A DNA stretch of 64,000 nucleotides from Plectrocnemia conspersa (lineage: Eukaryota > Arthropoda > Insecta > Trichoptera > Polycentropodidae): NCBI GenBank assembly GCA_009617715.1, contig VTFK01000186.1:372001-436000 (forward strand), in the 5' to 3' direction. A program made the position numbers and the translations under genes. Below the pieces are notes generated by a model that saw only the letters and a program-made list of their open reading frames with translations, was not told the origin of the DNA and did not search any database. Below, piece after piece: positions 36,178 to 48,501 of the stretch; positions within the stretch are counted from its first letter, which is position 1, and every line of letters begins with the position of its first letter.

Positions 36178-36930
36178 CTGTTACGCTAAATAATGAACTC
36201 TCGATACCGCGTATAATTCTAGATCCTGCAGTGTAGTTTACCAGGGCCTTTTTCTTCAATATATACACTTACGATATTCATATTTGTTTAAATACTGACC
36301 TAATCATGTACGCTGATGATATAGGCGTCATCATTAATTTGTACGGTTTAAAAAAAATACGTTACAGAAATATTAATTATACAAGACTTTTTTAAATAAA
36401 AATTAAAATAAATCGATAAAAAACTCGTAGAAAAATCTTGTCCATGACTCTTAAAAATAAACAAGAAAATTGCATTAAATAAAGGTTGAGCGTCAAATAC
36501 CTGAGTATACGTGTACATTTGAACTTCAAGCTTAAGTTAACTATACATATTGCGGAACTCATATCCAATAGGTTTGCTGCCATTGCGGCTCCAAAACCGG
36601 TATTTGCCGAAAAAAGCGCATTAACAAAAAAATACTATATCCACATTTAATTAAACAGGTAACAACATATGCTTGCTAGGTGTGGAGTAACTCCAGTACT
36701 TCACTTTTTTAAATACAAGTCAAAAAATATTAACAAAAAAATATTATACTTACCTTAAAAGACTTTATAGCATATTTTTAATACCAACACGTGAAGAATA
36801 TTGCACTATAAAAGTATTGCACAAAACCATATTAACCTATTAATCTCAAAAAAATTGATTGACAAGGCGAGCCTAAGAACATTCTGCTTTTAAGGCATAA
36901 TTTGTAGTAGTTTTAACGCAATAAATTGCC
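36178..36930 (+). pseudogene. Jockey-like LINE reverse transcriptase and 3' region, second tandem copy
   Basis: Readable pieces in order: NNELSIPR at about 36193-36217 (matching NNEQSIPRN of the copy at 40.9 kb), a damaged substrate-binding box, MYADDIGVI at about 36308-36334, and the VKYLSIRVHLNFKLKLTIHIAELI string (36496-36560). Then come AAIAA, the late region TPxREEYC near 36795, and the RDHANP-like end near 36830. The catalytic aspartates are preserved but many stops and frameshifts are present. It is a dead fragment in the orientation opposite to copies A and B. Confidence 0.75.
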
Positions 36931-37099
36931 ATTTAATAAAATATAAAAGAGGTTTACTTCTATATCTTTCTTTACGTTTTTGAAAGCATGCTGACCAGAT
37001 AAGATTCTACTGTTTTTTTGTGGTTCAGATGTTAAAAAATGCCATTACTTTCTCATTAACTCAATATGTCTATATTATTATATACCAAATGAAAGATAT

Positions 37100-38330
37100 T
37101 ACCAATTGTAATGAAATCAACGATCGATCATCTCCTAGATGGGTATGGGGTTGAGAAAAAGTTGAAGAGAGTCGGTTTAGTCCGTTGTAGCGAAACACTC
37201 GCTAAATTACATTTCTTGAAGAAAAAAAACAGGGGTGGATTTGCACGTCAAAACAAAACAAATCTCATTTATCATCCAAAATGAGAAAATTGTGACGGAA
37301 TCAACTCGCGACGATTAAGCGTTCATAAACGGCGAACCATTTTCCATCCCACACCATACCCTGGTATTCTGTCCTTTAAGAGAAAACGGAAAAAAGAGAC
37401 AATAAACAACAACACAAGAATACTTTCATTAAAACAAGGCACGATTTTAACAACAATGGTACCTCGCTCTAATTGCCTAAATTATATTCTTGTATACATT
37501 TTTTCGTGTTTCTTTTGCGCTTATCTTCCGGGATGCGGAGATAGAACTTTGCGTCGATTGTAAATTTGCTTAAGAATTACCTACTAAATATAATTCATGA
37601 AAAAGGGGTTATTGCTTAATCGTTTGGCGTCAAAGTATGTGAGCAAGGACAAAGACCATTTAAATCGTTTTCCTTAACAAATAAACAAATTTCGCCACAC
37701 TGAAATAAAATTTTATTTTATAAGCAGAATCAAGTAATACATTACCCTATATATCTTCAATAAAAAAGCTAGTCCTTATATCTCACACCGAATTTGACGC
37801 AATCCAACCCCATGCAACAATCCTGAAGATAAACAAAATCTAGGCGGCTGTTTCTGAAATTATCTTAATTAGATCCGTGTGCGAAAGGAACGGCGGAAAC
37901 TCCGAACGAATTAGGCCAAAAAGGGCTGATATAAAAAAATACTGCGACCGGCCCTGATAAATATTTTATAGCTTTGTTATCGGAACAAAGCCGGTACACG
38001 CTTAATTAATCCTAAAAAAAATTCGAAGCCAAAAGTTAACGCTTTTGGTTATTCTAACAGAATCATCCCTTAAGAGAGAATGGATGAAGGATGCTCGTGA
38101 GGGTCAACCTGCGATTCTATGAAAAGTAACAATGGAAATTTGACTTCAAGGGCTAAGAGGGTATTTTTTTAAGCTGAAATTTTAGATTTTTTACTAACCT
38201 TTGTCCTCTTTAGACCTAGGACGAAAATGCGATATAAATAATTGAAAGGGGCCACTTTATCGATTGCTTCTTTGTGATTTGAGCAGAAGCACTGGGCGAG
38301 TGTTATTTTAGGACCTCTTCACCAGAGTGG
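37100..38330. other. Higher-GC single-copy region with inverted HMG-box-like site
   Basis: This is non-repetitive with no long frame. It contains GCTTTGTT-atcgg-AACAAAGC at 37971-37991, a perfect inverted pair of Sox/TCF-type words. Nearby are TTAATTAG (37865) and TTAATTAATCC (38003), which resemble homeodomain sites. It is a plausible cis-regulatory region, but the evidence is only motif content and composition. Confidence 0.35.
37971..37991. promoter_or_regulatory. Perfect inverted pair of AACAAAG sites
   Basis: Two 8-bp arms (GCTTTGTT and AACAAAGC) separated by five bases. AACAAAG is the core recognised by Sox- and TCF-type HMG proteins, and paired inverted sites can bind dimers. Function here is inferred from sequence only. 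Confidence 0.35.
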
Positions 38331-39946
38331 TTTGAAAAATGATTCATACAGTGCATATGTATAATATATTATGTTTAACAAGTTAATATAGAAAATGCTC
38401 TAAAAGTCCTATCAAAGCTTTATAATTAAATATAAAAATAAATAATTAGTATCATTTACAATATATTACCTTTAAATGTCCGTCACAAACATAAATGATT
38501 TATCAACTTATATATAGTATACTCTCACTTCCATTTGAGGTAGTTCAGAGTACAAATCAATCAGATTGCCATTAAAATAAGTTATACTCGGTCCATCCTA
38601 ATTACTAGTTAGTGCCAAAAATTTTTAGACGCTTTTTTATACGGATTTTGAAAAGGTTTTCGATACAGTAATAATTTTAAAATAATGTCGGACCTCGCTC
38701 GCTTTAATAATTAATTTATTTGATTGACGAAATAGTATTTCACGATGGATTGATTCTGTCCCTATCATTAAATTTTATTAGCATGTGATTTTTTTATTTT
38801 TTTTTATATATTTTTCTCATACTTTTATTATATGTTTGTGTATTGTAATTAGGGATTGCAATACCAGATATACTAGTATTAAGGCAAAAATTTACCGATA
38901 TTACAAAATAATATACCGGTAGTTATTTTAAATTTTTTTTTAATCCTTATATATTATTTGTTAAAAATTATATGTCTATGACTTATAACTACAAGGCGAC
39001 GGTGTCAATATTGCTTTAAAGCAGAAGCGAAGAATAAAATGATTATCGGGGTAGGATAACAAAATAACTTTATTAGTCCCAGAGGGCCAAATTAGCGGCC
39101 CACACTACTTATGCAAAAATCCCACAGAAAATTGTCAAGTCTAACGGTACCTAGCAGTTTCTAGTAATTCTGTAATATAACAGAGAAATGACCAGGCAGC
39201 TATGACCTACCAGCCTAATTTTTATGATAGTGATGGCTGGCGAAATGAAAACAAAAAGAATTCCATATACAAAATTCGTTTTTACTATTTGTACTTTTTT
39301 ATCTCCATTGAGACATATTTAACCCAAATATACTTTACTAAACATGTAAACGTATGTTTTTATTACATTATTTTTTTTTATGTAATTAAATATGAAAAAT
39401 ATAATATTTTTTTTTTGTTGTAACAAGTAAATATTATTGGTTTTTATTACGTTACATCATTTAAAATACACAAAAAGGGCTTTAAACTTTCAAAACACAT
39501 ATAACATAATTTACTTGAAAAATGCAATTTTATGATTTAAAAAAAAAATCATGTATTAAACCAAATTGTTTAGGATTAAAAAAGGTTATGCAGTATTCAC
39601 GTATTTTTATTTTATAGTACATATTTACATAAATATTTATAGCTCAAGTTTAAAAAATGTTGCTATTAACATTTTTTAAACTTAAGAAATAAATAAGTAA
39701 ATGAAAGATAAATAATTCAATAAAATAAAGTTAGATAAATCATCTAAATTAAATATTAATGTGCAATAATTTTTATAAAATAATATAAATAAATCACACT
39801 TCATAATCATGCATTCCGATTACTCAGTGATTTTCATTTCTCGAGAAATAAGAATTTTCGACTTCACTTCTCAAATTTATATAAGTGAAAAAATATATGT
39901 AATAAAGTAAGGTATTGCAGATAACTTTATATATAATAGATATGTT

Positions 39947-40148
39947 TTTTTTTTTTTAATTTTGTTTATTATATAATTAAATAATACATTTTTATAAACA
40001 TATATATTTACATTTCATTGGTTGCTGGTTAATTACCATTATCACAATTTACGATTGATTAGCTAAATTAAGAGGAATTACAAAAATAAGAATAATAAAA
40101 GAACATAAAATACGTTAAGTTTAGGTCAAAGTACATAAACACCTTTAA

Positions 40149-40184
<36 letters not shown>

Positions 40185-41211
40185 ATTATAAATATATATT
40201 TTTAATATAAAACTCGTGGATCTGGAGCTGTTAAATTAATAGATAAAATTTATGCGTCAGAGCAAGATGTGCTTTGGCACTTTGTGCTTATATTTAAATT
40301 TGAGTTTGTTTTTGTCGTAATCACCGATTCTTGAGATTAACGGGTTAGTATGATTTCGCGGTATTTTTTTATAATAATTATTATTAGTATGGTGGTGAAC
40401 ATGTTCTTTAATAGTTGGAATTAAATATTTATTATGAAGTTTTTTTGAGGTTAGTATAAAAAGGTGTATTATAAATTATTTTTATAGCTTTATTTTGAAC
40501 AACTTGTAGCTTAGAAAAGTTAGTATTACACGTATTACTCCACACTGGGCAGGCGTAAGTCATTGCCGGTCTGATTAATTGCTTATATAATAGAATTTTT
40601 TTTTTTAGTATTTAGCGCTTTTTTTCGATTAAAAAATTGGTTTTAACGCCGCAATGGCTGCGAGCCCTTTAGATTTAAGTTCGGTTATATGTTTATTAAA
40701 TTTAAGCTTGGAGTCCAGGTGAATTCCGAGGTACTTAACGCTCGCCTTCCATTCTATACACTTTCCCTGCTCGCTTTATAATAGTCGGGGACAAAGGTTG
40801 TCTTCGAGTTGTAAAAAATTATAGCCTCCGTTTTGTCCTGATTTATTTTTATTTTCCACTTTTTTTGAAATAATTACTTAAAGAGTTAAGGATTTTTTTG
40901 CAATTTTATTGAAATAGGCTTAAGACCGTAAGAGCTACTCATTATCGCCGTATCATCGGCATACATTGAAAGACAAGTATTTTTTAAAATAGGTATATCA
41001 TTTGTGTACAAAATGAAAAGGAACGGTCCAAGTAAACTCCCCTGAGGAACACCAGCTGGGATATTACGCGGTATCGATTGTTCATTATTTACTGAAACAA
41101 CATAACTTCGACGATCAAGATAGGAGCGTAACAAGTGTAGCAGATAGTTAGTGGTTTTATATTTGTGGAGTTTGTAAATCAACCCATCATGCCACACAGT
41201 ATCAAACGCTT
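39947..41211 (-). mobile_element. 5'-truncated Jockey-like LINE (copy B)
   Basis: A T run at 39945-39957 marks the poly(A) tail of a minus-strand insertion. The 13-bp word TAATAGATATGTT occurs at 39934-39946 and again at 41212-41224 and is the target-site duplication. The two copies end exactly at the tail and at the truncation point. The internal sequence parallels copy A (7101-10569) throughout, for example GTCGTAATCACCGATTCTTG. Truncation falls in reverse transcriptase motif A. The A-rich run at 40150-40179 in the 3' UTR corresponds to a similar run at 7318-7336 of copy A. Confidence 0.9.
40620..41211 (-). pseudogene. Partial reverse transcriptase of Jockey-like LINE copy B
   Basis: The open frame (40886-41197) starts within motif A (WHDGLIYKL; the preceding KAFDTV is encoded up to 41211). 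It carries [19 protein letters not shown] and SMYADDTAI, i.e. the substrate-binding and catalytic boxes. The downstream thumb region continues in other frames to about 40640, with a VKYLGIHLDSKLK-like match. It lacks the N-terminal half of the RT and all of the endonuclease, so it cannot act alone. This copy is better preserved than copy A and is probably younger. Confidence 0.85.
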
Positions 41212-42299
41212 TAATAGATATGTTAAATGTTTTTACTGTTATCGTTTTTTAGTTATTTTTTATTTAAGCATATAAATATTTTTATCATAGAATTTTTGGA
41301 GCCAATAAATAATCTGATAATAATTTTTTTCCCCATTTTACATATTTCTGCTTTTGAAGAATAAATACAGTTATTATAATTTTTTACTTTATGAAAGATT
41401 CTGGAATTTGTAAATATTCAATTAATGACATCAGTGTCTGATTCTTTGATTATTTAATTTATCTTTAATTGCTGGTTGAAATTTCGAGCTTAGCTCAGAA
41501 TTGATATTTTCCAATTGTCCAAGTCCATCATTAGTTACATAACATTTTTCTTGAAAATTATTTCTGAAGAAGCACTAATCATATAAATCTGTTTTTTAAA
41601 TGTATCGCATTTTGAACGAACAGATCTTCTACGCACTTTTTTCAAGTAAGGTTCTTTCGGATAATCGTTACTGACAAAAAAATAATGAGTAATATATTTC
41701 ATTGGAATAAATTGTCGATTTGTGCTCTGACCTCTGGTATAAATATTTAGGAGGCATCTAGAAGCGGTCGATCAAAAACGATGTTGTTCTAGATTTATTT
41801 TTACGTAAGAAAAAAGATCTAGCGCTCCTATATTTTCGTAAAATAAATTATAATTAAAAAACTGTTTTAATTATAATAATTTGTAATTAAAATATTTAAT
41901 ATATCGAAACAATAGCTATTGGGATATTAAAAAAAAACAATAAACATGATGAATTATGGATTATTTTTTCGGGATTTTAATTAAAATAATAATAAAGTAA
42001 TACCGATAATACCGGTATTGACTGTGTTTACTCTCGGTCATATCGGTATTGAAAATTCTGCTATTATTGCAATCACTAATTGTGCTATTATTGCAATCAC
42101 GGTGGTTCTTATTTAATTTAAAATAAAATAAATTGTAATATTTTATTTTATATTATTTTATTTGTAAATAAGCTTTATATGCCATTAGTTGATTTTTGCA
42201 TAATTACGAGAGTAGACGCTAAATCGTGATCAAATACGTAGTCGTCGAGACGCTCTTATAGAAATTATTTTATTAAATTGGCAAAAACAATTTGTAGAA

Positions 42300-43200
42300 A
42301 GTAGGATAGCTGTAAATCTGGATCTCGGGCAGTGGGCGAGAGTGGGAGTGGGTGGCGAAGTAGATTAACATTTCCCTTTGCGGGGGACCTAGGACGTTAC
42401 CTTCGCAGAATACGTAAATGTAGAATCAGCAATCCCCGGAAAATGCCCCTTTCCGGCCCGAATAGACCCCGGCTCAATACATTTAGAAACATGAACGAAA
42501 AACCTGCATTCTTTACAATTACAAAGAGCCGTTAACTTGGACTAGAGCTAAAATCTCATAATCCAATCCACATCTGGATATATAATAGAAAATGTTACTA
42601 TTGTATTTTTCCCATTCCTAACACTAAAATAGCTCGTCTTAAAGTCCACATAACAATTACGAGGATAAGATATACAAGGCAAGGCAGAGAATTTCACCGT
42701 TAAATTTAGTGGCATTTTAAGCATTCCTAGACTTCTCAAGCTTTCGTATACACCTCACCTAGATGGCGTATCATTTACGGTTTTACACGGCAACGTTTTT
42801 AGCGGCTCACCGTTTGCATTCCAATGATCAACAATTTCCTTTTGTTTCCCTTGCTTTTCTTTCCGTAGGATGAGGCGATGGCAGATTTATTGTTTCATGC
42901 ACGGCCTACCGAAAAAGCTCTTTGCGAAGCTCCCCGGGGACCTTCACTCCATTTTCCAGCCGATTCCAGCCATAACTGTTTGTAAATAACGATTATTCGC
43001 CTGTGTAATGCTTCCGGCCGTTGCCGGAAGAGCCGGAATTGCAAATGCCTAAAAAAATGTATATACGTAACGTAATACAAACGTGTCGGGCATTTTCATT
43101 ATAAGCGAAAAGTTCGGCGTTATCCAACGGATATAACCGTTATCATTACGGGGAATGCTGATTATAAAGAAAAAATACAATGCTCATTCGATCGCTAATG
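42300..43200. other. Higher-GC single-copy island
   Basis: Distinctly less AT-rich than its flanks, without repeat similarity in the window. Frames at 42332-42535 (+), 42548-42739 (-) and 42895-43080 (-) have no domains and contain no flanking splice or start context that I trust. A local inverted repeat CTTCCGGC ... GCCGGAAG sits at about 43011-43029. Possibly a conserved noncoding region. Confidence 0.3.
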
Positions 43201-43536
43201 ATCATGCAGCGTTATTAGCTCTAAAGAAGGGGTGAGCTTTTTGCATTATTTTTTTAAAGTTATTTCATACATAAAAAATACCTATTTTTTCGTTTCATTT
43301 GATTGTATTACGAAATTGCGTAACTAACCTTTTTATTCTTATTTAAAATAATCGTGTAAAAATTATAATTTTATTACGGCAATATAATTTTATTTTAATG
43401 TGCTCTGAAAATATTGATTCCGTGCAATAAAACATCTTTGTGAAATTAGTTTTTTTTTTATTAAAACGGACTAGTATAAGAATATTTTTTTTAAATCACT
43501 GTATTGACAAATTGGCTAAAAAAACAGCTACATATA

Positions 43537-44784
43537 TAAGAAAAGCGGAAAGTAAGGATAATTTTTAAAGGGACGATTTTGAAATCAGTTTGCCACCGGC
43601 TGTCGTTGATTTAACACGTAAGATTTTATCTTATTTTGTAGCTCTGTTAGTCTACTTATGTTAATACTCAAAAGGTTTATTTTTTACCCAATAGAAAAAA
43701 ATGTCAAGGCCAGAAATCGAGGAGACCCATTTGCGTTATTATATGCTATTTTTGTTCGATCAAGGAAAGAAAGCAAAAGAAGCCACTCAGATCATCTGTG
43801 AAATTTATGGAGACGTATTGCATCTTTCAAAAATGTCACAGGTGGCTTAGAAAATTTAAAAGTTGTGATAGGGGGTTGAAAAAAGACCTACAAAATTAGA
43901 TGATGACGTGTTAAAATCAGCAGTGGAAGCGGATCCCCGAAAAACCATCAAAGAATTGTCGGAGGAGCTTGGTTGCCCTTGGACAACCGTTAAAGACCAT
44001 CTCAAGCGCATTGGGAAAAAACACAGGCAAGGAATTTGGGTACCGCACGAACTTTCACATACAACCATTGAGCAGCAAATTACCATATGTTCGTCGCTAT
44101 TGTCTAAGCAGGAAACGGCTTCATTTCTGAGAAGGATCGTTACAAGCGATGATAAGTGAGTCCTATACAACAATCCAAAGAAAAAAATCAATGGCTTTCT
44201 AAAAACGAAGTACTCATACCTACCCCTAAACCCTCATTGACCTTAAAAAAGGTCCTTCTTTGTGTTTGGTGGGACATGATTGGCGTCATCCATTACGAGT
44301 TATTAAAAACAATCACCGCAGAGGTATACTGTGATCAATTAGTCAGAATGAAAGCGAAGCTGTTGAAAAAACGTTTAGTTTTGGTCAACAAACAAAGGCG
44401 AATTTTGCAGCACGACAATGCCAGACCACACGCGGCACGGATCACACAGGAAAAAAATCAGGGAGCTTGATTTTGAAGTTTTACAGCATCCCCCATATTC
44501 CTCCGATATCGCACCCGCTGACTACCATATTTTCAGATATTTAGAGCATTCCCTTAAAAATAAAAATTTGAAATTATTTGACAGTATCAAAAATCACATA
44601 AAATCATTCTTTAACGAAAAACCTGCAGAGTTCAATAAGAAACGGATTGAAAAGCTGCCTGATCGTTGGAGAAAAGTAAAAGAAAACAATGGAAATTATT
44701 TTACTGATTAAAATTGTATATATATTTTTTTTTAATAATTTTTTTGTATGTGAAAAATATTATCATTACTTTCCGCTTTTCCTA
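43537..44784 (+). mobile_element. mariner element with both terminal inverted repeats
   Basis: The left end TAAGAAAAGCGGAAAGTAAG and the inverse of the right end TAGGAAAAGCGGAAAGTAAT match in 18 of 20 bases. TA dinucleotides at both sides are compatible with the TA target duplication; the exact base is ambiguous because the flanks read ATATA. Length of 1248 bp fits mariner elements (about 1.3 kb). It encloses a single broken transposase gene. Confidence 0.9.
43701..44711 (+). pseudogene. mariner transposase (D,D34D type), inactivated
   Basis: In intact relatives this enzyme cuts and pastes the element at TA sites. The start ATG at 43701 gives MSRPEIEETHLRYYMLFLFD, the first helix-turn-helix. 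PTKLDDDVLKSAVEADPRKT (second helix-turn-helix) and RQGIWVPHEL (linker) follow. The first catalytic Asp is in IVTSDDK, but the following Trp codon has become a stop at 44157-44159. The second Asp is in ILQHDNARPHAA (about 44402-44437), and the third in HPPYSSDIAPADYHIF (about 44489-44536). Frameshifts lie near 43820-43885 and in the A run at about 44452-44458. All catalytic aspartates survive, so decay is recent relative to the other mariner remnants. Confidence 0.9.
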
Positions 44785-46590
44785 TATATGCTTATTTTTA
44801 TACACCAGCAAACATAGGTATTTTGGATTCTCCTCATAAAAATCACCACGAAAGAAACATTTTTTATGTCAATTTCTGTCACATTGAGTGATTGTACTTG
44901 TGATTTATTTACTAAAGAAAGACTAACTGCAAATTAAATCTGCTTGAAGTGAAACGAAAAATCGCTAAAAATCAAAAAGATTCTTAAAAGCAAACATACA
45001 TATATATGTATATATAAATATATTCACAAATTATTCGCAACTGTACATTCAAGACGAAAAATCCCCCCTTGTGTCAGTAGGCCTTTACCGCGACGTTCCG
45101 CAAGGGTTGTTTGGAGTCAAAAGTGGTTTTGTGGCTGCGTACTGGAGAAACTCGTCGGTGTGTTTTACATCCCTGAAAGGACACCATCTGTCTACAAAGA
45201 CTCTACAAGACGTCATCCGAGAGATGATTAATTATCGTCATTTCATCGTCTTAACAAATTGAGACGTTCCTCGAAAGCTTGCACTGAAATTAGTCAACGC
45301 CTTATGACTAATGACGGCGAAAATTTAATAACCATTAATTTAATTACGCAACCGAGGGTTCAATTTAAATATTAAAGCTGCAATGTTTCCATGAAGCTTC
45401 CGAATAAAAAATAAAGCAACCTGATTTTCATATTGTTTGTACAATACAACTAATTTAATAAAAATATGTTGACGTAGATTATGACCACATTATATTTTCG
45501 GTGAAATTTAAAATACAAAATTGCTAACTTTATAATTTAAATTATATACCACCTGAAATTGTGTTATGTGAAGCGTAATATTAAATTACAAAAGTAGAGT
45601 TTTTACTATGTTGCTAATTCAGATTAAATTTATTTAATTAAGGTAATTGTTTTAATAGTTTTCTCTTATAATTACATTTATAAACTTATTCTCAGCTTAA
45701 ACAACTGTGAGCAAAATTTGCTAAATCAGAACTAAACCATTTTAAACAGCTATAAAATGAGTGCCACACAAAACTAAATTATCTGCGTTAATATTTTTTA
45801 TTTTATTTATTAAAATATCTCTATAAAATGTAATATTTTATTATTTTAATAATTACATTTCCTATTCATAGTACACAAGATGTTAATGTCAAAAATGTAT
45901 AAAAACATGCAAAGGCTTTTTTTCTAAATATAACTCATGCGTAGGTTCTCACATCGATAAGATACTATTTTAGCGCATAAACAACGTATGTAAGTGAATT
46001 CAAGCACGAGAAGAAACTTTGACCTATTTTATCAACAGTGCCAGATAAAATTTACATAAGCGTCCCTCGGGGGTATCATATCAGACCGACGTATCATCGC
46101 ACCCTCGAAAGTAAAGGGTTATATAATTTTTAGGTCCGAAAAGCAAAGTTCATATCTTGTGACATATATGTAAGCGTCAAATATTACACCACACATATCA
46201 TCTATTTGAAAACATTCCAACTGTCAAACATTCAAAACAGAAACGTGGGATGAATTATTAGTAAATTATATTCACATCTTTTTGACTGATTAAATGTTTT
46301 CTATAAGCATATGTCTGATTTATATTATTGATTATTGAAGATTGGGTATTGAATTGTTTCTTTTACTAAATCGCGATGCATAATTTGTTTTTAAAGATGT
46401 ACTCTAAAATCAACTGTTGTGTGATGTTATGTTTTGCGGTTTGAGGTTAACTAATATGAATTAAAAATTTACCTTGTTTAATATCCATAATATTCTCCAC
46501 CAAATATACTGTCCAATATGTTTGGATACAGCCTACCGCCAATTACTCATTATTAAAATTTATACATCAGAGAGATACGTAATGTGATCT
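44785..46590. other. Mostly AT-rich stretch with a higher-GC island at 45060-45370
   Basis: The island contains a 63-codon frame (45071-45262, +) without a recognised domain. Its flanks show no splice or start evidence. The remainder (45370-46590) has no recognised feature apart from a modest less-AT-rich patch at 46020-46140. Confidence 0.35.
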
Positions 46591-46599
46591 TGTGAAAAT

Positions 46600-46935
46600 T
46601 CCCTTGACAGCAATATCGCCTTACATTTTAACTTCCGGGAGGAGCTTTATTATATCATTGAATTGAATGTGTGTTTTTTCCAGTAAAAAAATCCTAAGTG
46701 GAATCGAGAAAGTTTTTCATCAATGCATGCAAATTTTCCGGCGGTTTTCTTAATTGCGTTCCGGGCGATGGAATTAATGAGATGGGAGAGTTGCGTCGAA
46801 TAGGCGCGTTATTAGTATTGTTTGTCGGAACAAAAACAAACTTGTTTTGGAGTTGATTAGATTGCGTTGTAATGGACAAATCTCGTTTTTGCGCTCGATG
46901 TAATTTTATCCAATGAAGTTCCCATCAATCGAAGC
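46600..46935. other. Higher-GC single-copy segment
   Basis: The minus-strand frame at 46694-46879 encodes a Pro/Asn-rich 61-residue peptide with no known domain. This could be an exon or noncoding; I cannot decide. No repeat similarity was found. Confidence 0.25.
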
Positions 46936-47315
46936 ATCTCATTTAAACTATTTTTGAATTGATACTATAAGTAAGTTAATTCGAATCAGCGTGTTGTTTT
47001 AATAAATAATATTAGCTGAACCCATAAGAATATAAGACCGTAATATACCAGACACTTTTTATAAGATAATCGATTTTAATGTGCTTTAGATAAAGATCAA
47101 ACTATCTAGACACCATTAATGAAAGTATACGCAACTCTTAAAAAAATGTTTAAAAATATAAAACCTGATATTCTGCCCGTAAAAACGAGCAAAAACATAG
47201 CGAACACCAAAGTCTGTGATTTTAGCCAGTGACAGTTGACACAAAATCACACACACGTATGATTCATAACATTGATAAATCAGTGACAGATAATTAAGCA
47301 ATTAACACATTTGGC

Positions 47316-47355
47316 TAGGGATTGAAAATAATACTGGTATTAACATTATAATTAT
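47316..47355. mobile_element. Solo left end of hAT-like element
   Basis: TAGGGATTG-AAAATAATACTGGTATT resembles the left end of the element at 38850 (TAGGGATTGCAATACC...). No partner end was found within a few kilobases. Confidence 0.4.
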
Positions 47356-47392
47356 TATTTTAATTCGTTTGTAAAAAAAATAGTTTAAGGCT

Positions 47393-47580
47393 TAAGAACC
47401 CTAGGGGTGTGACTTCGTGGCTAGCGAAACGCAGGTCAATCTAAATAATATTATATTAAATTATATTACAATTGCGGCAGACGATGAAGGGCGAGATGTT
47501 TTCTCCGAGTGGTGGTGGAGAAGCTGGCGCAGGGATGATATCCGTGGGAGGTCCTCAAAGACCTGCGATGCTGCGATGAT
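47393..47580 (+). repeat. Dispersed repeat, copy 1 (pair with 62783-62962)
   Basis: It begins AACCCTAGGGGTGTGACTT and contains GAGTGGTGGTGGAGAAGCTG followed by GCGCAGGGATGAT. The same ordered words are at 62783-62962. GC content is much higher than the flanks. It may derive from a coding part of an unrecognised mobile element. The family is not identified. Confidence 0.7.
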
Positions 47581-48495
47581 CGTGTTCAAAAGTCTCAAGT
47601 CGTATCTTCGCGTCTGTTTCTCACTAAAAATGCGAAACAAAAATAGTCAATCATCAGCTATGATTAATAAAAAAACATAGATAATAGAAACACATAATAT
47701 AGAATTAAAAATACGTGAATACTGCATAATATTATTCTAATTTCATATCCTACGCCGATAACACTACTTTTTTAATAAAATGCAATGTATATGGTTGATA
47801 CAAAAAATATTATAGATTTCTCAGTATTGTCACCATAACACATTACACTAATAAAGTTATAAATATATATACGTGTAACGCATCATGTCATTACATTTGA
47901 ACTATAAATACAGAATAATTAAATAAAAAAATCATTCAATCACTAGAAGTACAGGATCATACAATCATATTATTCACGGAGAATCCTTACTCTCCTCGGT
48001 GTTCTATTTAAGACGCGGCGCAAAAATTCTATGTAAGCAATGGAGATATGGTAATCTGCAAAAAAAACGTACTTAAAATATGCTTTCTTCTTAGAATCGT
48101 GATAACGTCCCGCTTGGACCACTTTGTATAAGCTCTGCTGGACATCCGGATATGTTTTCTAGGAAAGCTTTGACCGGAAACACTGTAGAATTGATCATAA
48201 AATTATAAGGTATTCGTAGTTTTTATTTCAATTGCAGACAATTTTTGGTAAGCGAATAAAATTACGTCCATGCATATTCCTGGTAAAAAACATAATTATT
48301 TACTTTGATTAAATTATCGTTGCACAGCAATTTCAATTAAATTGTAAGCGCTGGATAAAAGTCTACTTCTTGAACAATTACATAATCAATTTATCTACGT
48401 CGAAATTAACAATGTTTGGAAACAGAAAATCTAATTTACCATCGCGATAATTACACACATCATTGATTACTTTAAAATTTAATTAATTAATTAAT
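47581..48495. other. AT-rich gene-free stretch
   Basis: No feature is recognised. Confidence 0.5.
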
Positions 48496-48501
48496 AAATC
48501 G

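Larger units (their letters stand above)
38850..42101. mobile_element. hAT-like element interrupted by a LINE
   Basis: The left end TAGGGATTGCAATACC and the inverse of the right end, TAGTGATTGCAATA (42065-42078), form terminal inverted repeats. Both are followed inward by words rich in ACCGGTATT. The flanks ATTGTAAT and ATTGTGCT share 6 of 8 bases, which would be a decayed 8-bp duplication. The right end is complicated by a 25-bp local duplication of TGCTATTATTGCAATCAC, so the border may be 42078 or about 42101. No intact transposase is seen. 41230-41780 is less AT-rich and could hold decayed coding sequence. A LINE inserted later at 39947-41211. Confidence 0.55.

Noticed and set aside
41735..41745. 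hAT-type end CAGAGGTC (inverse) at 41740
   Set aside because: The 10-base word matches the MITE end at 15308, but no partner end or 8-bp duplication was found.
43856..44191. 111-codon minus frame
   Set aside because: It is antisense to the mariner transposase, whose motifs are on the plus strand.
46694..46879. 61-codon Pro/Asn-rich minus frame
   Set aside because: Considered as an exon, but no splice signals or domain could be defended.
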